64,000 nt of DNA from CAMPJM01 sp964440915 (GCA_964440915.1 CAYTTV010000011.1:18494-82493); one strand, 5' to 3'; positions 18,976-28,846 are shown, counted from the first letter of the stretch. The notes: generated by a model not told the origin, from the letters alone. Made by a program: numbers and translations.

Positions 18976-19692
18976 TTAATTCAGAACAAAGCTTACTGTT
19001 ACGTTTCCTTTGATTTCCAGTTCACCTGGAGCAATAGTCGTTTCTTCGCTACCGCTAGCGTCGTAGCTCATGGCTTTCATTTCCATGGCCATCCTGGGAT
19101 ATGGAATATAGGAAGAGGAGTTTTCGTTGATATAATAAGCTTTCCCGATCGATTGGCCTATGGCTTCTGCCAAAGATTCAGCTTTCTCTTGGGCATTCTT
19201 TATTGCCAGGTTCCTTGCTTCAGTTTGATGTTGCGTCAGCTTAGAAGAGCCAAAAGTCACTTGGTTAATTTTATTGATACCTCTTTCAAGCAGTCCTGAA
19301 GCTATCTTTTCGTATTGCTTTATATCGGTCAGTTTCAGGCTAACTGTATTGACCGCCACATATTCTTCTTGTCTTTCCTTCTCATTATAAATATACATAG
19401 AGTTGAGTCTTACATAGTCCGTTTGAATGTTTTTTGGATCTATTTTTTGCGACTTCAAATATTGATGAATATCACTCATCAGTTTATCATTACTGGATTT
19501 TGCGATTTTAGCATCAGCGTTTTTGGTTTCCACTCCAAAGGTCAGCGTAACTTCATCTGGTTTTACATATACAGTGGACTCTCCTGTCACAGTAATAAGG
19601 GGGACGTTGTTATTGTTGTTTTGAGCATTCATGGCTGTTGTGATAGTGAGAAAGCTGATGATCAAAAATAGTGTCTTAAGATTCGGGTTCAT
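18976..19692 (-). CDS. SIMPL-domain (DUF541) exported protein
   Basis: This 238-residue protein has a cleavable signal peptide (MNPNLKTLFLIISFLTITTA, then MNAQ) followed by a SIMPL/DUF541 domain over most of its length. Recognisable parts are ITVTGESTVYVKPDEVTLTF near the start, the helix with ARNLAIKNAQEKAESLAEAI in the second half and the closing LEIKGNVTVSFVLN. The family is exported to the periplasm or outer membrane; its biochemical role is poorly defined, with links to stress and oxidative tolerance in a few members. It is monocistronic and convergent with the glucan locus. Confidence 0.88.
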   Translation of the reverse strand: MNPNLKTLFLIISFLTITTAMNAQNNNNNVPLITVTGESTVYVKPDEVTLTFGVETKNADAKIAKSSNDKLMSDIHQYLKSQKIDPKNIQTDYVRLNSMYIYNEKERQEEYVAVNTVSLKLTDIKQYEKIASGLLERGINKINQVTFGSSKLTQHQTEARNLAIKNAQEKAESLAEAIGQSIGKAYYINENSSSYIPYPRMAMEMKAMSYDASGSEETTIAPGELEIKGNVTVSFVLN

Positions 19693-19812
19693 AATAAAAA
19701 TGTTAAGTTGTTAGTAGCTCTTTTAACGCAAATACAATACCTGTTTTGATTTCAAATGGAGAATATCCTTATGTTTTTTTATGCCTATTGATAATGAGGT
19801 GATTAACAATAA

Positions 19813-19868
19813 CTGATTTAAAAATCAGCCCTATGATTATTGGCCTGGGTCTTTACATTGCTGTAAAG
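19813..19868 (+). promoter_or_regulatory. Two small stem-loops before menD
   Basis: CTGATTT-AA-AAATCAG (19813-19828) and CTTTACA-TTGC-TGTAAAG (19851-19868) are perfect inverted repeats 76-131 bp before the menD start. They may be in the leader RNA or a protein-binding site. No known riboswitch was recognised. Confidence 0.3.
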
Positions 19869-19943
19869 CGGATGATTTTTATGCTAAAATCCCAATCTGA
19901 GCTAAGAGTTTTATAATTTGCGATATTCAAATAAAAATTGTGC

Positions 19944-21662
19944 ATGAAGCTTCAATCTATAGCCAATATTTCAGAGATATGTGCTTTAAAAGGGGTTGCT
20001 AAGGCGGTGCTTTCTCCCGGCTCAAGATGCGCTCCGTTGACTTTGGCTTTTGTAAGAAACCCTAAAATACAAACCTACACGTTCAGCGACGAGCGCTCTG
20101 CTGCTTTTGTTGCATTGGGTATGGCCCAACACACACAAAAACCAGTGGTGTTGATATGCACTTCAGGGTCGGCAGCTTATAATTATGCGCCAGCCATTGC
20201 TGAAGCTTATTTCAGACAGGTCCCTTTAGTTGTAATGACGGCAGACCGTCCTCCTGAATGGATCGACCAATGGGATGGACAAACAATTCGGCAAGCAGGT
20301 ATATATGGCAACCATATCAAGAAGAGTTATCAAATTCCTGTTTCATTCGGCCATCCTGACGAAGCGTGGCATGCAGAGCGGATCGTTTCTGAGGCCATCA
20401 ATTGCGCGCTTTCAGGAGCTCAAGGACCAGTGCACATAAACGTGCCGCTACGCGAACCTTTCTATCCTGAAAAAGATGTTCCTTATGGCTTTTCTGACGA
20501 TATTAAAATAATCGAAGCGTTATCAGCTACACCAAATCTCTCCGAAGGAGAGTGGCAGCAGCTTATGGAGGAGGGCGTGCAGCATGATAAAATACTTATA
20601 GTAGGTGGACAATCACCCAAAAACCCTGAAATAGATAGGGCTTTGGAAGACCTATTGCAAAAACACCAGTATGTGGTTGTGGGAGATGTCATATCAAATT
20701 TGTCAGGAAAGCAGGTGATTGCTAATCACGACCTTTTTTTAGGTTGCAATGATCTAAAAAGGAAAGAGGCCCTACGGCCAGAATTTTTAATCACTTTCGG
20801 ACAGTCATTAATATCCAAAAACCTCAAATTGTTTTTAAGAGCCTATAAACCCAAAGCGCATTGGCATATTGCTCCTCATGGTGAAGTAGGAGATACTTTT
20901 CAATCCTTGACTAAAATCATACGAACTTCCCCTGAAGCGTTTTTTAGAAAAATGTATCACTGGCGAGAAAAGGAAACATTTCGAAAGCAAAGGGAGGATA
21001 ATTTTTTCAATATCTGGCATATTGAAAACAAAAGGGCTGGCGAGTTTATACAGTCTTTCTTTGATGGCCAGATGTTTGGAGAATTTGAGGCTGTTCATGC
21101 TATTCTAAAGTCCCTTCCACCAACTTCCGATTTGCACCTGGCCAATAGTATGGCCGTACGTTATGCCAATTTCTTCGGTCAATTGCCGGAAGAAATTCAT
21201 GTGTATGCCAACCGTGGCACAAGCGGGATAGACGGATCTAACAGCACCGCAGTAGGAACAGCTTTGGCATCGGGAAGGCTTACGACACTCATCACGGGTG
21301 ACATGGCCTTTTTCTATGATAGAAATGCTTTCTGGCATAACTATTCAACGCCTCATTTGAGAATAGTTGTAATCAATAATCAAGGCGGCGGGATTTTTAG
21401 GCTCATAAATGGCCCTTCTCAACAGCCTGAATTAGAAGAGTATTTTGAAACAAGGCAGTTGCTTACCGCAAAAAACACAGCCAATGATTTCGGGTTCTCG
21501 TACACTTGCGCAACTGACAGGGACAGTTTAGAAGAAGGGTTGAAAGATTTTTTTGAAAAAAGCGACCAGCCAAAGCTATTGGAAATCATGACAACGAATA
21601 AAAATAATCAAGTTGTTTTTAATCATTTTAAAAAACTAATTAATAATAATTATGGAAAGTAG
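19944..21662 (+). CDS. menD: SEPHCHC synthase (menaquinone biosynthesis)
   Basis: MenD is the thiamine-diphosphate enzyme joining 2-oxoglutarate-derived succinyl semialdehyde to isochorismate, making 2-succinyl-5-enolpyruvyl-6-hydroxy-3-cyclohexene-1-carboxylate. It has 572 residues from the ATG at 19944. The N-terminal part shows [12 protein letters not shown] and [15 protein letters not shown] with the glutamate that activates the cofactor, then [18 protein letters not shown]. The C-terminal thiamine-diphosphate site shows [16 protein letters not shown], the [12 protein letters not shown] motif and NNQGGGIF. The stop overlaps the start of menB by 11 bp. menF, menC, menE and menA are not in the window. 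Confidence 0.96.
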   Translation: MKLQSIANISEICALKGVAKAVLSPGSRCAPLTLAFVRNPKIQTYTFSDERSAAFVALGMAQHTQKPVVLICTSGSAAYNYAPAIAEAYFRQVPLVVMTADRPPEWIDQWDGQTIRQAGIYGNHIKKSYQIPVSFGHPDEAWHAERIVSEAINCALSGAQGPVHINVPLREPFYPEKDVPYGFSDDIKIIEALSATPNLSEGEWQQLMEEGVQHDKILIVGGQSPKNPEIDRALEDLLQKHQYVVVGDVISNLSGKQVIANHDLFLGCNDLKRKEALRPEFLITFGQSLISKNLKLFLRAYKPKAHWHIAPHGEVGDTFQSLTKIIRTSPEAFFRKMYHWREKETFRKQREDNFFNIWHIENKRAGEFIQSFFDGQMFGEFEAVHAILKSLPPTSDLHLANSMAVRYANFFGQLPEEIHVYANRGTSGIDGSNSTAVGTALASGRLTTLITGDMAFFYDRNAFWHNYSTPHLRIVVINNQGGGIFRLINGPSQQPELEEYFETRQLLTAKNTANDFGFSYTCATDRDSLEEGLKDFFEKSDQPKLLEIMTTNKNNQVVFNHFKKLINNNYGK

Positions 21663-22476
21663 ATTCGATTGGAAAACGATTAAAGAGTATCAGGACATTA
21701 AGTTCGAATTTTTTGAAGGGATCGCTAAGATTACCATCAATAGACCTGAAGTGTATAATGCCTTTCGTCCACAGACCAACGTGGAAATGATAGAGGCTAT
21801 CGATCATTGCCGAGAAAATAATGATATATATACGGTTATCTTTACTGGTGCTGGCGATAAAGCTTTTTGCAGTGGCGGAGACCAGAACGTAAAAGGTATA
21901 GGTGGTTATGTAGATGATCATGGTGTGCCCCGATTGAACGTGCTCGACTTGCAGAAAAAGATCAGGTCTTTGCCTAAGCCTGTTATTGCTATGGTAAACG
22001 GGTATGCCATTGGAGGTGGACATGTACTCCATGTGGTATGTGACCTGACGATAGCATCAGAAAATGCTCGATTTGGACAAACCGGCCCCAAGGTGGGTAG
22101 TTTTGACGGAGGTTTTGGGTCAGCTTATCTAGCACGTCACGTGGGGCAGAAAAAAGCCAGGGAAATATGGTTTTTGTGTGAACAATATACCGCAGAGGAA
22201 GCAGAGCGTATGGGTATGGTGAATAAAGTAGTGCCTTTAGAAGAGTTGGAGGCAGAAACCGTGCGTTGGTGCCATATTATGATGCAGAAAAGCCCAATAG
22301 CCCTTCGAATGATAAAAGCAGGATTAAATGCTGAGCTTGATGGACAGGCTGGTATACAAGAATTAGCTGGAAATGCAACGCTGTTGTACTACTTTACTGA
22401 AGAGGCTCAGGAAGGAAAGAATGCTTTTCTGGAAAAAAGAGCACCTGATTTTAAAAAGTTCCCGAAATTTCCATGA
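21652..22476 (+). CDS. menB: 1,4-dihydroxy-2-naphthoyl-CoA synthase
   Basis: MenB closes the second ring of menaquinone by a Dieckmann-type condensation of o-succinylbenzoyl-CoA. It is a 274-residue member of the crotonase fold. Visible motifs are the oxyanion-hole segments [11 protein letters not shown] and [20 protein letters not shown], the active-site loop [20 protein letters not shown] and the family-typical C-terminal [16 protein letters not shown]. It begins inside the last codons of menD (11-bp overlap), which indicates translational coupling of consecutive parts of the pathway. Confidence 0.97.
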   Translation: MESRFDWKTIKEYQDIKFEFFEGIAKITINRPEVYNAFRPQTNVEMIEAIDHCRENNDIYTVIFTGAGDKAFCSGGDQNVKGIGGYVDDHGVPRLNVLDLQKKIRSLPKPVIAMVNGYAIGGGHVLHVVCDLTIASENARFGQTGPKVGSFDGGFGSAYLARHVGQKKAREIWFLCEQYTAEEAERMGMVNKVVPLEELEAETVRWCHIMMQKSPIALRMIKAGLNAELDGQAGIQELAGNATLLYYFTEEAQEGKNAFLEKRAPDFKKFPKFP

Positions 22477-22591
22477 TCGGAAACAGGTATTGCAAAAGCC
22501 TTTTGTATTTCTTTTATAATTTGTTAATTTGAATTATTAGCACGGTTTCATTGGGATCGTGCTTAATTTAAATCCAGCTAAAGTTAATACT

Positions 22592-23038
22592 ATGAAGAAA
22601 AATCTATTACTGCTATTGGCTATTGTTATTACTTTTCCAGTTTTAGGTCAATATGATCCTGATTATCAAGACAGAGAACGCAAAGCAGAATTGTATGAAT
22701 CAAAAATAACGAGCTATTCCAAAATGAAAAAAGCAGGATCCGGATTGGCGGTCGGTGGAGGTGCTCTTGCGGTTGTCGGGGTAGGATTGATATCTTCAGC
22801 TACATGGGAGACCACCACCAATAGTAACGGCTACTCAAGCACCACTACAGCAGATGCCGAAGGCGTAGCGGGGGTAGTAATGTTGACCGTTGGGATTCCC
22901 TTGATGATAACCGGCATCGTATTGAACAGGGTCGGCAACAAAAAGGTAAAAAGTTACCAAGAGCGGCTGAGTAGAGTATCTTTCAATATGGGTTACACGC
23001 CAAATAATAAGGGATTTGCATTGGTGTATAAGTTTTAA
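22592..23038 (+). CDS. Small exported or membrane protein of unknown function
   Basis: Not recognised as a named family. From the ATG at 22592 the 148-residue product starts with a signal peptide (MKKNLLLLLAIVITFPVLGQ), followed by a short charged stretch (YQDRERKAELYESKI). Two hydrophobic glycine-rich segments (about 47-70 and 92-113) could be membrane helices or an inner glycine-zipper region. Between them lies a Ser/Thr/Asn-rich loop. The end is a short beta-like tail with a terminal Phe (GFALVYKF), as in outer-membrane proteins. A small hairpin (AGCACG/CGTGCT, 22539-22563) lies before it. It is a stand-alone gene between menB and the deacetylase gene. Confidence 0.6.
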   Translation: MKKNLLLLLAIVITFPVLGQYDPDYQDRERKAELYESKITSYSKMKKAGSGLAVGGGALAVVGVGLISSATWETTTNSNGYSSTTTADAEGVAGVVMLTVGIPLMITGIVLNRVGNKKVKSYQERLSRVSFNMGYTPNNKGFALVYKF

Positions 23039-23179
23039 ATAGCAAGTCCTAAAGCTTGACTGATTGGTCTGACTTTTTATTAAAACCTTTGTATTTTCAT
23101 GAATTAGTAAGGAAATGTGTCGAATACTTCTCAGTTTTGATTGAAATTTAATATACTTGTTTTCCAATAAAAATCAAGT

Positions 23180-25660
23180 ATGCTTTTACGTATTAAGACT
23201 GCATTTCTTTTCATCTCTTTTATAGTTTTCTCGCTCTCCGCCTTCACACAAGCGCCCGATCGGCTCAATGCCAGTGATATCCAATTGGCTTTAAAAAAGC
23301 TGAATGTGCTAGGGTCGGTTTTGTACATTGCGGCTCATCCCGACGATGAGAATACTAAACTTATTACATGGTTCGCCAACGAAAAGCTGATGAACACGGG
23401 TTATCTGTCGCTGACAAGGGGAGATGGAGGGCAAAATCTCATCGGTCCTGAAATGCGTGAAACACTAGGGGTGATCCGGACCCAAGAGCTGCTGGAAGCA
23501 AGAAAAGTGGATGGAGGGCAACAATTCTTCACCCGGGCGAATGACTTTGGCTTTTCCAAAACACCTGACGAGACTTTCGCTTTATGGGATAAGGATAAGG
23601 TGCTTGCAGACATGGTGTGGGTCATAAGGAAGTTCAGGCCCGATATCATCATAACGCGCTTTTCTACCACTCCTGGAGGTACGCATGGGCACCATACTGC
23701 TTCTGCAATTTTGGCCGAAGAGGCATTTTACGCAGCATCCGACAAAAGCAAGTTCCCCGAACAACTTACCTATGTAGATACTTGGCAACCTAAACGCCTG
23801 CTTTGGAATACTACATGGTGGTTTTATGGGGATGAAAGCAGATTCGATAAAACTGGGCTCATACCCGTAGAAGTGGGCGGCTTCAGCCCGCTTTTGGGAA
23901 AATCCTATACCGAAATCGCAGCAGCGAGCAGAAGTATGCACAGTAGCCAGGGCTTTGGTGCACCGCAGACGAGAGGAAGTGATATAGAATACCTTCAACC
24001 TATTATAGGTGGAAGTCAGCCATTATTTGAAGGATTGGACATGAGTTGGTCGCGCGTAAACGGTGGAAAGGCCATTCAGAAAATAATCGATAAAATTATT
24101 GTGGACTATGACGCTGAAAAGCCTGAAAAAATTACTAAAGATCTTGTGGTTTTGTATAAAAAGTTGAAGGCGATGCCTGAAAGTTATTGGCGAGATCAGA
24201 AAACACATGAAGTAAAAGAGCTGATTCAAGTTACCATGGGACTGTATTTAGAGGCTTATGCCAAGCAGTATTCATCGTCGCCGAAAGAACCTGTAGAATT
24301 GACAATAGAAGTTACGAATAGGTCCCACATTGCCGCCAAGCTTCTCAAAATCAACAACAATGCAAATGGAAAAGATAGCACAATAGAGCAGTCCTTGGAA
24401 TATAACCAACCCTTGCTTCTCGATAGCCGTTTTGTTTTACCGGTAGATAAACCATATTCTCAACCGTATTGGCTGACAGCCCCACATGGGATTGGTATGT
24501 ATGAAGTTTCTGATCAGGAATTGATCGGAAATCCTGAGAATGAACCCCCAGTGACTTTCGAATTATCAATCGATATTCTTGGAGAGATATTAACTTATAC
24601 CGTACCACTTGTTTATAAGGCTACCGATCCTGCTATAGGCGAGGTTTACAGACCTTTTGAGGTCACACCGCCTGTTTTTATGAATCTGAATGAAACAGTG
24701 TATATATTTCCTGATCAAGCACCCAAAAGCATTCATGTGTTAGTTGGGGCAGGGAAGGACAATGTAAATGGTTCCCTTAGCTTGCAAGTCCCTGATGAGT
24801 GGACCGTTTCGCCGTCAACCATTGATGTTGCTATTGCGTCGAAGGGAGGGAGCCAAACTTTTGCATTTTCAGTAGTAGCGCCTACTGATGCTGATGCCAC
24901 TGAGCTCAAAGCCATATTCACAATGGATGGAGAAACGTATTCATACAGTAAAGTAGCCATTGATTACGAGCATATTGCCAAACAAACCCTGTTCCCTCCT
25001 GCCACTGCAAAGATTGTGAGGCTCGATTTAGAAAAGAGGGGCGATCGTATTGGCTATATCGTGGGAGCCGGTGACAATATACCGGCCAGTCTTCAGCAGT
25101 TGGGATATAACGTGGACTTGCTGCATGAAGACATCCTAACAAATGAAAAGCTGAAAGTGTACGATGCTGTTATTTTAGGGGTGAGAGCATACAATACGAT
25201 AGATAAGCTGAAGTTCCATCAACCAGCACTCATGGACTATGTGAAAGAAGGAGGTACCGTAATTGTTCAATACAATACAAACTTCAGATTGGTGACAGAA
25301 GATTTAGGACCATATCCATTTTCAATTTCTAGGGAAAGGATAACGGTAGAAGATGCCCCCGTACGGATATTGTTACCTGAACATCCTATATTAAACTATC
25401 CCAATAAAATAACGCAAACAGATTTTAAAGATTGGGTGCAGGAGAGAGGCTTGTACTTCCCCAATGAGTGGAGCGATAAGTATGACGCTCCTATCAGTAG
25501 TAATGACCCAGAAGAACAACCATTAGATGGAGGGATATTGGTGACGCAATATGGTAAGGGATACTATATCTATACCAGTTACTCTTGGTTTAGAGAACTG
25601 CCTGCCGGCGTTCCTGGAGCCTTTAGAATATTTACTAATATGATCTCTATTGGGAAGTAG
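23180..25660 (+). CDS. Exported PIG-L/LmbE-family deacetylase with long C-terminal extension
   Basis: This 826-residue protein has a signal peptide (MLLRIKTAFLFISFIVFSLSAFTQ). A PIG-L/LmbE zinc deacetylase domain covers about residues 45-290. The metal-binding motif AAHPDDEN is at 51-58, with a second zinc-site histidine cluster GGTHGHHTA near 165. Members remove N-acetyl groups from amino sugars or related compounds. The next ~300 residues look like Ig-like beta domains (NPEV-type repeats). The last ~180 residues (VYDAVILGVRAYNTIDKL, YVKEGGTVIVQYN) resemble the class-I glutamine-amidotransferase-like/ThuA fold, without an obvious catalytic cysteine. Export points to a cell-wall or external glycan substrate rather than bacillithiol (inference). 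Confidence 0.83.
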   Translation: MLLRIKTAFLFISFIVFSLSAFTQAPDRLNASDIQLALKKLNVLGSVLYIAAHPDDENTKLITWFANEKLMNTGYLSLTRGDGGQNLIGPEMRETLGVIRTQELLEARKVDGGQQFFTRANDFGFSKTPDETFALWDKDKVLADMVWVIRKFRPDIIITRFSTTPGGTHGHHTASAILAEEAFYAASDKSKFPEQLTYVDTWQPKRLLWNTTWWFYGDESRFDKTGLIPVEVGGFSPLLGKSYTEIAAASRSMHSSQGFGAPQTRGSDIEYLQPIIGGSQPLFEGLDMSWSRVNGGKAIQKIIDKIIVDYDAEKPEKITKDLVVLYKKLKAMPESYWRDQKTHEVKELIQVTMGLYLEAYAKQYSSSPKEPVELTIEVTNRSHIAAKLLKINNNANGKDSTIEQSLEYNQPLLLDSRFVLPVDKPYSQPYWLTAPHGIGMYEVSDQELIGNPENEPPVTFELSIDILGEILTYTVPLVYKATDPAIGEVYRPFEVTPPVFMNLNETVYIFPDQAPKSIHVLVGAGKDNVNGSLSLQVPDEWTVSPSTIDVAIASKGGSQTFAFSVVAPTDADATELKAIFTMDGETYSYSKVAIDYEHIAKQTLFPPATAKIVRLDLEKRGDRIGYIVGAGDNIPASLQQLGYNVDLLHEDILTNEKLKVYDAVILGVRAYNTIDKLKFHQPALMDYVKEGGTVIVQYNTNFRLVTEDLGPYPFSISRERITVEDAPVRILLPEHPILNYPNKITQTDFKDWVQERGLYFPNEWSDKYDAPISSNDPEEQPLDGGILVTQYGKGYYIYTSYSWFRELPAGVPGAFRIFTNMISIGK

Positions 25661-25864
25661 AATGTTAGACAAACAGATGTTATAAGTTAAGATATTTAGA
25701 CAACAGACAACAGATATAAGGACCCAGAGGAGACGGAGTTTGTTAAAGTATGATTGGATGAAAGCTGTGGAGATTGTAATATCTACAGTTTAATATCTGG
25801 TATCTGAAATCCTGAGTTTATTCCCTTGCTAATTGTTGTCTCTAGAGTCTAAAAGCTTAAAATC
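25661..25864. repeat. Intergenic tract of degenerate repeat words
   Basis: Non-coding. It contains GACAACAGACAACAGATAT and variants of AGACA-CAGATGTTA. The 19 bases at 25792-25810 match 15 of 19 with 59677-59695 beside the assembly gap. CTAGAGTCT also occurs in both. The tract lies between the convergent ends of the deacetylase and the small acidic protein genes. Confidence 0.45.
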
Positions 25865-26119
25865 TTATTTATCTACGCTCTTCTTGGCTTCTGCTAAGGC
25901 CTTCTCAAATTCTTCTGCTTCAATATCACAAAATCCGTCTTCGTACATTTCCGCCAGGTCTTCTTGTGTTAGCTCGTACTCATCAATTTCCCACAGTCCG
26001 TCATCTTCCGATATCACTTCTAGCCCTTCATAGATATATTCACTCGCATTCGCTATTGGTTTGATTTTGAAATAAACCACTCCATCTTCGAATATGGATT
26101 TTAAGTATATGATATTCAT
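25865..26119 (-). CDS. Small acidic protein of unknown function
   Basis: An 84-residue soluble protein, very acidic (about a third Asp plus Glu), with no signal peptide or membrane helix. It begins MNIIYLKSIFEDGVVYFKI and then alternates short hydrophobic and acidic stretches (YEGLEVISEDDGLWEIDEYE), ending in a charged helix (EEFEKALAEAKKSVDK). No family was recognised. Its start overlaps the end of the deoxynucleoside kinase gene by 4 bp (ATGA type), so it is the second gene of a two-gene operon. A regulatory or partner role for the kinase is possible but unproven. Confidence 0.65.
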   Translation of the reverse strand: MNIIYLKSIFEDGVVYFKIKPIANASEYIYEGLEVISEDDGLWEIDEYELTQEDLAEMYEDGFCDIEAEEFEKALAEAKKSVDK

Positions 26120-26754
26120 GATCTTTTTCTGTTTTGGCCAAATAGGCCGTTGAGCTCTAAATCAATCCTGCTAACGATTTGAGAAAAGTCTTCGATATTA
26201 TGGATGAAGTCGATTTTATTAACATCTATGATCAACAATTTTCCCAGGGTATAGTTTTGAATCCAAGCCTCATAATGAGCATTTAGATTTTTAAGGTAGT
26301 CGAGCCGTAACAGATCTTCGAATGGGCGTGCCCGTTTATGGATTTGCCCAACCAGTTTTGGGATATCTGCACGCAAGTAAATAAGCAGATCGGGAGGGGA
26401 AAGATTATCAACCATCGATTCGAAGAGCTCCATATAAGTAACAAAGTCTCGTTCGCTCAATAGTTTGGACCTATGAAGCGTAGAGGCAAAAATATAAGCA
26501 TCTTCATAGATTGTTCTATCTTGTACAATAGATGTTTTGCTTTCTCTAGCCTTCTTTGCATGTTTGAATCTGACATTCAAAAAGTGGATTTGGAGATGAA
26601 AAGCCCAACGCTCCATGTCCTCATAGAAATCAGCAAGGAAAGGGTTGTCTTCTGTATCGTCAAAATGAGCAAGCCAATTATAGTGTTTAGCGAGTTTGGC
26701 TGTAAGGATAGTCTTTCCGGAACCTATGTTCCCCGCAATAGCTATGTGATGCAT
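26116..26754 (-). CDS. Deoxynucleoside kinase family protein
   Basis: Phosphorylates a deoxynucleoside with ATP in the salvage pathway. The 212 residues are the usual family size. The P-loop GNIGSGKT is at 8-15, followed by FDDTEDNPFLADFYEDMERW (substrate-binding region), the catalytic-site QDRTIYEDAYIFA corresponding to the ERS/DRTIYED motif of the family, and an Arg-containing lid HKRARPFE. Substrate choice (dA, dG, dC or dT) cannot be fixed by eye. The following acidic protein gene overlaps its stop. A TAGATTTG -7 element lies 24 bp before its start. Confidence 0.9.
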   Translation of the reverse strand: MHHIAIAGNIGSGKTILTAKLAKHYNWLAHFDDTEDNPFLADFYEDMERWAFHLQIHFLNVRFKHAKKARESKTSIVQDRTIYEDAYIFASTLHRSKLLSERDFVTYMELFESMVDNLSPPDLLIYLRADIPKLVGQIHKRARPFEDLLRLDYLKNLNAHYEAWIQNYTLGKLLIIDVNKIDFIHNIEDFSQIVSRIDLELNGLFGQNRKRS

Positions 26755-26777
26755 AATCTGGTTTTATAAGGCGGGGG

Positions 26778-26785
26778 CAAATCTA
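26778..26785 (-). promoter_or_regulatory. Bacteroidota -7 promoter element for the deoxynucleoside kinase operon
   Basis: The minus strand reads TAGATTTG, a perfect TAnnTTTG, 24 bp upstream of the kinase start. No matching -33 TTG was evident. Confidence 0.5.
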
Positions 26786-26837
26786 CACATTTTATAATAA
26801 GTAGGAAAATAAGCGCATTGAACATCAATGTTGTAGG

Positions 26838-27308
26838 TTATTTCTTGCACAGATTGGCAATATGGACAAATGCTCTAATGAGCCGTGTGGCATTTTCAGG
26901 GTTTTTGTCATAGATGATCACCTCTGAATTACTTGCCGCAACATTATCTTGCATCACTTGAATGGCATTATTTTGTCCCTGAGAAGCTAGTTTTATATAC
27001 ACATAGCTTTCCTGCTCCTCCATTTTTATCGTGTTTGGGTCAATGCCTGCGAAATTGAATGTATAGACTTTGTGTAGATATCCACTGGGGTGCATACTGC
27101 TTATGGTAAATCTGCATTGGCATTCATTTTCCAGATCGTAAGTAAATTTTTGCCTATAGTTGTGGGTATCGTTGATATACACATTTACTACGTTGGTGCT
27201 TACCCACTCTAAGGTGCTGGCCAATGAGGGGCCATCATTGGTTTTCCATTGAGAAAAAGAATCCAAAAAAGAGCATGTTAGTAATAACAATAGGAACAAC
27301 TTTTTCAT
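26838..27308 (-). CDS. Exported protein of unknown function
   Basis: A 156-residue protein with a clear signal peptide (MKKLFLLLLLTCSFLDSFSQ). The mature part is about 136 residues of mixed strands, with two cysteines close together (ENECQCRF) that could form a disulfide or, more simply, sit side by side, and a lone Cys near the C-terminus (ANLCKK). No domain family was recognised. It stands alone, between the deoxynucleoside kinase gene (83 bp downstream) and the L-2-hydroxyglutarate oxidase gene. Confidence 0.65.
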   Translation of the reverse strand: MKKLFLLLLLTCSFLDSFSQWKTNDGPSLASTLEWVSTNVVNVYINDTHNYRQKFTYDLENECQCRFTISSMHPSGYLHKVYTFNFAGIDPNTIKMEEQESYVYIKLASQGQNNAIQVMQDNVAASNSEVIIYDKNPENATRLIRAFVHIANLCKK

Positions 27309-27453
27309 ATCAGCTTAAAATATAGGATGAGTCGTTAGATGAAGCTTATGCCTGATCTTCGCCGAGCCTTACGATGAGATCGGTCAATCGAAGTACCCAT
27401 TAGGCTTAAATTTATGAAAGACAAAGGAGAAAACCCATCAACTTTGGCATTCT

Positions 27454-28650
27454 CTATAATCTCTTTATTACCAGGTCTGCAACGGTCTGACCAATTGATA
27501 GCGACGAAGTGGCGGCGGGCGATGGCGCATTGCATATGTTCACTACACCTTCTCCTTCCAGAATTAGGAAGTCGTCGATTAAGCCACCATCCTTATCACA
27601 TGCTTGAGCACGTACTCCTGCTCCGCCCGGTACCAGGTCGGCCTCAGTTATTTCAGGCATAAGCTTTTGTAGAGCTTTGGTGAAGGCAGCCTTTGACCAT
27701 GAACGGTACATTTCACCTATACCGGTGCGCCAGTATTTATAGGCTACTTTTTGGAACCCAGGCCAGCCTAAGGTTTCGCCAAACTCTCCAAGGTGGAAGG
27801 CCGTTTTTGTATAACCTTCTCTTCTAAAAGCCAAGACTGCATTTGGGCCTGCTTCTATACCGCCGCCGATCATTCTGGTAAAATGGACACCCAGAAAAGG
27901 AAAGTTGGGATCTGGAACCGGATATATTAAATTTTTAACGAGATGTTCCTTTTCTTTAGATAGTTGATAATATTCTCCACGAAATGGAATGATTTTAAAA
28001 TTGATATGAGGCACGGTCATCTTGGCCAATTTATCCGAATAGAGACCAGCACAGTTGACCATTAGATTAGCCTGATATGTAGAATTTTTGGTTACTATTT
28101 CCAGCGCACTGCCTTTTCTATGCACTGCAACTACCTGTTCACCAAAAACAATCTCACCTCCCAAAGACTGAACTTTGGCCAGGTAATGCTGCGCTACAGT
28201 TTTATAATTTACGATACCCGTTTGGGGTACAAGAATACCTCCTAAGCCGTTTACGTGCGGTTCATATTCCTTCAGTTCTCCTTCAGAAAGCTTTTTCAGC
28301 CCTGTTAGGCCATTTTGTATGCCGCGATCGTATAAGCCGTCCATAATGGGCAGTTCCTCAGGTGACGTGGCCACGACAATCTTTCCACAAAGCTCATAAG
28401 GAATGTTTTCTTCCTGACAAAATTGGATGAGTTCTGTGTAACCCCTAATACAATTGATGGCTTTTAGGCTACCTGGCTTGTAGTATAGCCCGGAATGGAT
28501 AACACCACTGTTGTGCCCAGTTTGGTGTAGAGCAATATCTGCCTCCTTTTCTAGAATAAGGAGCTTCAATGCGGGGTTAGCTTGTTTTACTTTCAGTGCT
28601 GTGGCAAGCCCTACAATGCCTCCTCCCACTATTATCAGGTCGTATTTCAT
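27454..28650 (-). CDS. lhgO: L-2-hydroxyglutarate oxidase
   Basis: An FAD-dependent oxidase/dehydrogenase of the DAO family that turns L-2-hydroxyglutarate to 2-oxoglutarate, passing electrons to oxygen or quinone. The 398 residues fit the family. The N-terminal FAD-binding GGGIVGLATAL is at 9-19, followed by the LhgO-typical HQTGHNSGVIHSGLYYKPGS (about 41-60), VNCAGLYSDKLA in the middle and the C-terminal GAGVRAQACDKDGGLIDDF. The family also includes other amino- and hydroxy-acid oxidases, but the HNSGVIHSGLYY segment supports this name. It is a single gene with no partner in sight. Confidence 0.93.
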   Translation of the reverse strand: MKYDLIIVGGGIVGLATALKVKQANPALKLLILEKEADIALHQTGHNSGVIHSGLYYKPGSLKAINCIRGYTELIQFCQEENIPYELCGKIVVATSPEELPIMDGLYDRGIQNGLTGLKKLSEGELKEYEPHVNGLGGILVPQTGIVNYKTVAQHYLAKVQSLGGEIVFGEQVVAVHRKGSALEIVTKNSTYQANLMVNCAGLYSDKLAKMTVPHINFKIIPFRGEYYQLSKEKEHLVKNLIYPVPDPNFPFLGVHFTRMIGGGIEAGPNAVLAFRREGYTKTAFHLGEFGETLGWPGFQKVAYKYWRTGIGEMYRSWSKAAFTKALQKLMPEITEADLVPGGAGVRAQACDKDGGLIDDFLILEGEGVVNICNAPSPAATSSLSIGQTVADLVIKRL

Positions 28651-28804
28651 TCGACAGTATTATGACCTACTTTAAAATTGTTTCTTTGGCCAACAGAAAC
28701 AGCGTAAGCATACAGCCCAAGAATGAGTGATATGCTATAAGATAGATTGAAAGATTAGATGACATTCACCCGAGTATTAGGGAATCCAGAGGTTGCCAGG
28801 GCTA

Positions 28805-28826
28805 CCAAAATGCTAGAGCACTTTGG
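28805..28826 (-). terminator. Possible stem-loop downstream of the 30-residue ORF
   Basis: CCAAAATGCT (28805-28814) and AGCACTTTGG (28817-28826) pair along 9-10 bp, 20 bp past the stop of the small ORF. No T-run follows it on the minus strand. Confidence 0.3.
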
Positions 28827-28846
28827 CAGAAAAGGCTCCCCCAAGA

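Noticed and set aside
27335..27662. Short frames on both strands at the 3' end of the L-2-hydroxyglutarate oxidase gene and just beyond it
   Set aside because: They overlap conserved lhgO coding sequence and look like shadows.
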